From Streptomyces griseus (lineage in GTDB: Bacteria; Actinomycetota; Actinomycetes; Streptomycetales; Streptomycetaceae), in assembly GCF_001715295.1 (NCBI RefSeq), contig NZ_MDKB01000003.1, forward strand, positions 947,954 to 1,011,953: DNA of 64,000 nucleotides. Direction: 5' to 3'. The notes below the pieces were generated by a model. The model was given only the letters and a program-made list of their open reading frames with translations, ran no database searches and was not told where the DNA came from. The first letter of the stretch is position 1; every line of letters starts with the position of its first letter. This document shows positions 60,111 through 64,000 of this stretch, in pieces. Made by a program: the position numbers and the translations under genes.

Positions 60111-60124
60111 TGGGAGCGCTCCCA
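60111..60124. promoter_or_regulatory. CebR box, perfect
   Basis: TGGGAGCGCTCCCA, the exact 14-bp palindromic CebR operator, 113 bp upstream of the cebR start and downstream of bglC. It suggests that cebR represses its own promoter. Confidence 0.95.
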
Positions 60125-60190
60125 AGCCTACGGGGTCCTTGTAACCAGCAGGTAAGGCGGGAAGGAAGGAGACGGGAGGGAAAGAGGCGG

Positions 60191-60280
60191 GGCGGGCACG
60201 CGAAGGCGGGCACGCGAAGGCGGGCACGCGAAGGCGGGCACGCGAAGGCGGGCACGCGAAGGCGGGCACGCGAAGGCGGG
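60191..60280. repeat. 14-bp tandem repeat between bglC and cebR
   Basis: Six perfect copies of GGCGGGCACGCGAA (60191-60274) plus a partial seventh (GGCGGG). It lies between the bglC terminator and the CebR box. Perfect identity suggests recent slippage expansion, and copy number likely varies between strains. Confidence 0.97.
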
Positions 60281-60307
60281 ACCCGCCCCCCGGACGGGTC
60301 CCGCCTT
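60273..60307 (-). terminator. Terminator of bglC
   Basis: AAGGCGGGACCCG / CGGGTCCCGCCTT, a perfect 13-bp stem with a 9-base loop. It starts 10 bases past the bglC stop on the minus strand and one arm is built from the last tandem-repeat unit. Confidence 0.88.
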
Positions 60308-60317
60308 CGTCGTCGTG

Positions 60318-61778
60318 TCAGACCGTGCCGCCGGCCCCGGGGAGGGCGTGGCGGCGGATCACGTCGGAGTACCAGTGGGCGCTCGCCTTGGGGATGCGGC
60401 GCTGGGAGGCGTAGTCGACGTACACCGCGCCGAAGCGCTTCGAGTAGCCGTACGCCCACTCGAAGTTGTCCATCAGCGACCACAGGAAGTACCCACGCAC
60501 GTCCGCACCGTCGGCGATCGCCCGCTGGACGGCGTCGAGGTGCCCGTGCAGGTACGCGATGCGCTCGGGGTCCTCGACCTTGCCCTCGGGCGAGACGTAG
60601 TCGTCGAAGGCCGCGCCGTTCTCGGTGACCATGAGGGGCAGGCCCGGGTGGTCACGGGTGACGTCCATGAGCAGGTTGTAGAGCCCGTTCGGGTCGATCG
60701 ACCAGTTCATCGCGGTGCGCTCCTTCCCCTCGGCGAGGTGGAAGGCGACGTGCTCGGAACCGGGCCACGGCGAGTGGTCGCTGTTGCCGTGACCGTCGTT
60801 GCGCGTGTCTCCGGCCCCACCCTCGGGCGTGGAGACCAGCGTCGGCGTGTAGTAGTTGACGCCGAGGGTGTCGATCGGCCGGGAGATGGAGGCGAGGTCG
60901 CCGTCCCGGACCAGCTTGGACCAGTCCACCAGGTGGGAGGTGTCCGCGATCAGGTCCTCGGGGTACTCGCCGCGCAGCATCGGGCCGGTGAAGACGCGGT
61001 TGCCGACGGCGTCGATCCGGCGGGCGGCGTCCGCGTCGGCCTCGCTGCCGGTCAGCGGGCGGACCTGGTGGAGGTTGAGGGTGACCGAGGTCTGCGCGGC
61101 AGCGGGGAGTTGGGCGCGCAGAACCTCGATCGCCCGGCCATGGGCGAGGTTGAGGTGATGGGCCGCCTGCAGGGAGGCTGCGGGCTCGGTGCGGCCGGGG
61201 GCGTGCACACCGGATCCGTAACCGAGGTAGGCCGAGCACCAGGGCTCGTTGAGGGTGGTCCACATGCCGACGCGGTCACCGAGGGCACCGGAGACGATCG
61301 CCGCGTAGTCGGCGAAGCGCTCGGCGGTCGCCCGCTCGGGCCAGCCGCCCGCGTCCTCGAGCTCCTGGGGGAGGTCCCAGTGGTAGAGGGTGGCGACGGG
61401 CATGATGCCGGCGTCGAGCAGTTCGTCGACGAGCTTGCGGTAGAAGTCCAGGCCGCGCTCGACCGCCGGGCCGCGGCCGGTGGGCTGGACCCGGGACCAG
61501 GAGACGGAGAAGCGGTAGGCCTTGAGCCCGAGCTGCTTCATCATGGCGACGTCGTCGCGGTAGCGGTGGTAGTGGTCGGCGGCGATGTCACCGGTGTCGC
61601 CGTTGCGGACCTTGCCCGGGGTGCGGCTGAAGGTGTCCCAGATGGACGGCGTGCGGCCGTCCTCGGCGGCGGCGCCCTCGACCTGGTAGGAAGCGGTGGC
61701 CGCGCCCCAGAGGAAGCCTGTGGGGAACCGCGCCTCGGGCGCCTGCTGGGGAGTGGTGTCGGGTCGTACGGCAGTCAT
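60318..61778 (-). CDS. bglC: GH1 beta-glucosidase BglC
   Basis: 486 residues, cytoplasmic. GH1 hallmarks: FPTGFLWGAATASYQVEGAA, acid/base in TTLNEPWCSAYLGYG (Glu178) and nucleophile in MVTENGAAFDD (Glu386); the end is RYGYSKRFGAVYVDYASQRR type. It cleaves imported cellobiose and cello-oligosaccharides to glucose. It lies downstream of cebG with its own CebR box just before the ATG. This box lies over the expected RBS position and the start codon context is otherwise weak. Confidence 0.95.
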   Translation of the reverse strand: MTAVRPDTTPQQAPEARFPTGFLWGAATASYQVEGAAAEDGRTPSIWDTFSRTPGKVRNGDTGDIAADHYHRYRDDVAMMKQLGLKAYRFSVSWSRVQPTGRGPAVERGLDFYRKLVDELLDAGIMPVATLYHWDLPQELEDAGGWPERATAERFADYAAIVSGALGDRVGMWTTLNEPWCSAYLGYGSGVHAPGRTEPAASLQAAHHLNLAHGRAIEVLRAQLPAAAQTSVTLNLHQVRPLTGSEADADAARRIDAVGNRVFTGPMLRGEYPEDLIADTSHLVDWSKLVRDGDLASISRPIDTLGVNYYTPTLVSTPEGGAGDTRNDGHGNSDHSPWPGSEHVAFHLAEGKERTAMNWSIDPNGLYNLLMDVTRDHPGLPLMVTENGAAFDDYVSPEGKVEDPERIAYLHGHLDAVQRAIADGADVRGYFLWSLMDNFEWAYGYSKRFGAVYVDYASQRRIPKASAHWYSDVIRRHALPGAGGTV

Positions 61779-61779
61779 G

Positions 61780-61793
61780 CGGGAGCGCTCCCA
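61780..61793. promoter_or_regulatory. CebR box at the bglC start
   Basis: CGGGAGCGCTCCCA matches the CebR operator at 13 of 14 positions. It begins one base upstream of the bglC ATG, so it occupies the ribosome binding region of bglC and is downstream of any promoter. Confidence 0.92.
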
Positions 61794-61922
61794 TGAGGTG
61801 GAGGGACAAGGACGGGGAGGGGAGGTACGGGCCCCGGGGCCCGTACGGCCTGGGGTCGGGTACAGGCGGTACGGGCCCACCGGGGCGCCGACCCGAGCGG
61901 GACGGCACGGCGGGCGAGGAGA

Positions 61923-62849
61923 TCAGCCCTTGACGGCGCCGGCCATGATCCCGCCGACGATCTGCTTGCCGAAGATCACGAAGACGACGAGCAGGGGCAC
62001 GGTGCTGATCAGCGCGCCGGCCATGATGATGCTCTGGTCGGGGACGTAGGAGGCACTGAGCTGGCCGAGGGCGACCTGCAGGGTGGGGTTCTCCTGGTTG
62101 AGTGCGAGGTAGGGCCAGAAGAAGTCGTTCCAGGTCTGGACGAACGTGAGCATGCCGAGCACCATCATGGCCGGGCGGGCCACGGGGAGCACGATGCTCC
62201 GGACGATCCGGAGGTTGTTCGCCCCGTCCATCCTGCCCGCCTCGATGAGCTCGTAGGGCAGGGCCTCCAGCAGGTACTGACGCATGAAGAACACGCCGAA
62301 GGCGCTCACCAGGGTCGGGAAGATCACCGACTCCAGCTGACCGCCCCAGCCGATGTCGGACATCATCATGAACAGCGGGACGACGCTCAGCTGCGGGGGG
62401 ATGGTCAGCGTGGCGATGACCATGGTCATCAGTACTCCGCGGCCCTTGAAGCGCATCTTGGCGAAGGCGTACCCGGCCAGGGTGCAGAAGAACAGGGTCG
62501 CCGCGGTGATGCAGCAGGACACGATGAACGTGTTGAGGATGGCCGTCCCGAGGTGGGCCTGTTCCCAGGCCGCTTCGAGGTTGTCGAACAGCTTGCCGCC
62601 CGGGAGGAGCGGGGGCGGCGTGTCCAGTACCTCGTCCTGGGTGCGGGAGGCGGTGACGAGCGTCCAGTACAGCGGGAACAGCGAACCGAGGCCGACGACC
62701 GCCAGGGCGACGTAGGCGAAGGGTCCCGCGTGGTGTTGCCGGCCGGCGCCGGGCCTGAAGCGGGCGCGGCGCGGCGGTTCGCCGGGGCGGACCACGGTCT
62801 TGGAGACGCCGCGGCGGTCCGGGGTGGTGACGGTGCTGGTGGTGGTCAT
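61923..62849 (-). CDS. cebG: Cellobiose/cellotriose ABC transporter permease CebG
   Basis: 308 residues with a charged start of about 45 residues and six membrane helices. The ATPase-docking EAA loop is LIEAGRMDGANNLRIVRSIV. It pairs with CebF. The TGA lies 145 bp before bglC and the ATG is 15 bp after the cebF stop, so cebF-cebG are cotranscribed. The ATPase is expected to be the shared MsiK. Confidence 0.93.
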   Translation of the reverse strand: MTTTSTVTTPDRRGVSKTVVRPGEPPRRARFRPGAGRQHHAGPFAYVALAVVGLGSLFPLYWTLVTASRTQDEVLDTPPPLLPGGKLFDNLEAAWEQAHLGTAILNTFIVSCCITAATLFFCTLAGYAFAKMRFKGRGVLMTMVIATLTIPPQLSVVPLFMMMSDIGWGGQLESVIFPTLVSAFGVFFMRQYLLEALPYELIEAGRMDGANNLRIVRSIVLPVARPAMMVLGMLTFVQTWNDFFWPYLALNQENPTLQVALGQLSASYVPDQSIIMAGALISTVPLLVVFVIFGKQIVGGIMAGAVKG

Positions 62850-62864
62850 GGTTATCGCTCCCCG

Positions 62865-63863
62865 TCAGGCCGCGGTCTTGCGCGCGTAGCGCCCGATGAG
62901 CCAGTTGATCGCGGCAATGAGCAGCAGCAGGACGAGCATGGCCCAGGCGACTGCGGCGGCCGGACCGAGGTGCCCGAGGTTCCAGCCGTAGTTGTAGAGG
63001 TAGATACTGAGCGTTTCGTACTGGTGCTCGGTACCGCCCTGCGCTCCGTTGACGCCGCCCTCCAGCAGGAGGGGCTCACCGAACAGCTGCATGGAGCCGA
63101 TGGTCGAGATGACGATCGTGAAGAGGATCGTCGGCCGCAGAGCGGGAATCGTCACGTTGCGGAACTGCTGCCAGCGGGAGGCCCCGTCGATCGAGGCGGC
63201 CTCGTACAGGTCCGAAGGGACCGCCTGCATCGCGGCCAGGTAGATCAGCGTGTTGTAGCCCGTCCAGCGCCAGATGACGATGACGGCGATGGCGATGTTG
63301 GACGTCCAGTGACCGTTGACCCAGTTCGTCTCACCGGCGCCGAAGAAGCTGAGCACCCAGTTCAGCAGTCCTCCGTCCGCGCGGAACACCAGGGCGAAGA
63401 CGAGGGCCGCCGAGGCCACCGAGGTGGCGTACGGGGTGAGGATGACGGTGCGCCAGAAGGTGCTGGCACGCAGCTTGTAGTTGAGCAGGTGGGCGAGGCC
63501 CAGGGCCATCATCAGCTGCGGGACGGTCGAGATGACGCCGATGACGAAGGTGTTGGTGACCGCGGTCCAGAACTCGGAGTCCTGGAGGATCGTGCTGAAG
63601 TTCGCCCAGCCGACCCATTCCATCTGGTCGAGACCGGTCATCTCCACCCGGTGCAGGGCGATCCATCCGGTGTAGATCAGCGGGTAGAGCCCGAAGGCGC
63701 CGAAGACGAGGAAGAACGGGGCGATGTAGGCGTACGGCGACGCCTTGTCGTCGAAGCGCCACAGCCGGCTGCGCCATGCCTGGCGGGCGGGGGTCATGGG
63801 CTTCGGGGCGCGGCGGCTGGGCCGGGAGCCGTGTGCGCCCCTGGTGGGGGTCGTGGTTGCCAC
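62865..63863 (-). CDS. cebF: Cellobiose/cellotriose ABC transporter permease CebF
   Basis: 332 residues from GTG 63863, preceded by GGGAAGGACT; an in-frame start at 63896 would add eleven residues without an RBS. It has six membrane helices and the EAA loop DLYEAASIDGASRWQQFRNV. The N-terminus is basic. The gene should follow cebE, the binding-protein gene, which must lie beyond the right edge of the window. Confidence 0.93.
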   Translation of the reverse strand: MATTTPTRGAHGSRPSRRAPKPMTPARQAWRSRLWRFDDKASPYAYIAPFFLVFGAFGLYPLIYTGWIALHRVEMTGLDQMEWVGWANFSTILQDSEFWTAVTNTFVIGVISTVPQLMMALGLAHLLNYKLRASTFWRTVILTPYATSVASAALVFALVFRADGGLLNWVLSFFGAGETNWVNGHWTSNIAIAVIVIWRWTGYNTLIYLAAMQAVPSDLYEAASIDGASRWQQFRNVTIPALRPTILFTIVISTIGSMQLFGEPLLLEGGVNGAQGGTEHQYETLSIYLYNYGWNLGHLGPAAAVAWAMLVLLLLIAAINWLIGRYARKTAA

Positions 63864-63908
63864 AGGTGGGAGTCCTTCCCTGGGGTGTGCCGACACCGCA
63901 GGGGCAGG

Positions 63909-63930
63909 CCGGACCTCTGGTCAGGTCCGG
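63909..63930 (-). promoter_or_regulatory. Stem-loop between cebE and cebF
   Basis: CCGGACCT / AGGTCCGG, a perfect 8-bp stem with a 6-base loop, 46 bp upstream of the cebF start. Such hairpins between a binding-protein gene and its permeases often stabilise or attenuate transcripts so that more binding protein is made. The region right of it (63931-64000) shows no gene end. Confidence 0.65.
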
Positions 63931-64000
63931 CGGGGTGTCGGAAGCCGTGCACGGGGCCGGTACGGGAACCGGCACCGGTGCGGGCGGCCGGGACACCCTG

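Noticed and set aside
60191..60280. CRISPR-like array
   Set aside because: The 14-bp units are directly adjacent without spacers, so it is a simple tandem repeat.

Overview
The window is a high-GC actinobacterial chromosome segment, almost certainly from a Streptomyces. It carries adpA with its single TTA (bldA-dependent) leucine codon next to the oligoribonuclease gene, a CebR-controlled cellobiose cluster with a textbook TGGGAGCGCTCCCA operator, an IdeR/DmdR1-type iron box in front of a DesE-like binding protein, a SARP-NB-ARC-TPR regulator and a DUF5753/DUF397 relic. The block from the acyl-CoA carboxylase operon through desE, glmS, adpA and ornA follows the order known around SCO2775-SCO2793 of S. 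coelicolor (gene order recalled, not searched). The desferrioxamine biosynthesis genes expected after desE are not there.

Layout. 1-2.6 kb: sugar/polyol catabolism (Gfo/Idh/MocA oxidoreductase, LacI regulator, TIM-barrel isomerase). 2.7-7.4 kb: cupin, secreted NagZ-type GH3 enzyme, secreted S28 tripeptidyl aminopeptidase, small secreted protein. 7.5-11.3 kb: a single-chain, two-module ABC exporter. 11.7-14.4 kb: ureohydrolase and divergent PucR-type regulator. 14.36-16.4 kb: a decayed patch holding a toxin-like C-terminal tail, an intact immunity-like gene, a frameshifted IS5-like transposase and an NlpC/P60 tail with an in-frame amber codon. 16.4-23.2 kb: hypothetical genes, RidA, a secreted M23 peptidase, the SARP regulator, a Scr1-type regulator relic with its DUF397 partner, and a 170-bp element with inverted ends.

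23.3-32.0 kb: an ABC sugar-uptake operon (lipoprotein, two permeases), a LacI regulator, a GH5_18-like enzyme and a GH3 enzyme. This looks like one utilisation locus for an imported oligosaccharide, perhaps a beta-mannoside. 32.2-38.9 kb: I36 inhibitor, Asp23 protein, acyl-CoA dehydrogenase, thioesterase, CDF transporter, P450 and a conserved putative phosphatase. 39.0-41.6 kb: glpF-glpK. 42.1-48.7 kb: a TetR repressor divergent from a four-gene leucine (liu-type) degradation operon, with two matching operators between them.

48.7-64.0 kb: iron-regulated desE, glmS, a universal stress protein, adpA, ornA, tRNA-His, a TerD-EcsC-TerB fusion protein, then cebR-bglC-cebG-cebF on the minus strand, with cebE expected just beyond the right edge. 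Many genes end in strong GC-rich hairpins, several of them loop-less or nearly loop-less perfect palindromes of 46-52 bp.

I see no convincing wholly new multigene system. The best leads are the TerD-EcsC-TerB fusion, the decayed toxin/immunity/NlpC patch, the desE locus without desABCD, the GH5_18/GH3 uptake locus, the adpA leader ORF, and the 170-bp element overlapping a tiny membrane-protein ORF. All product calls rest on reading motifs by eye; no database search was run.
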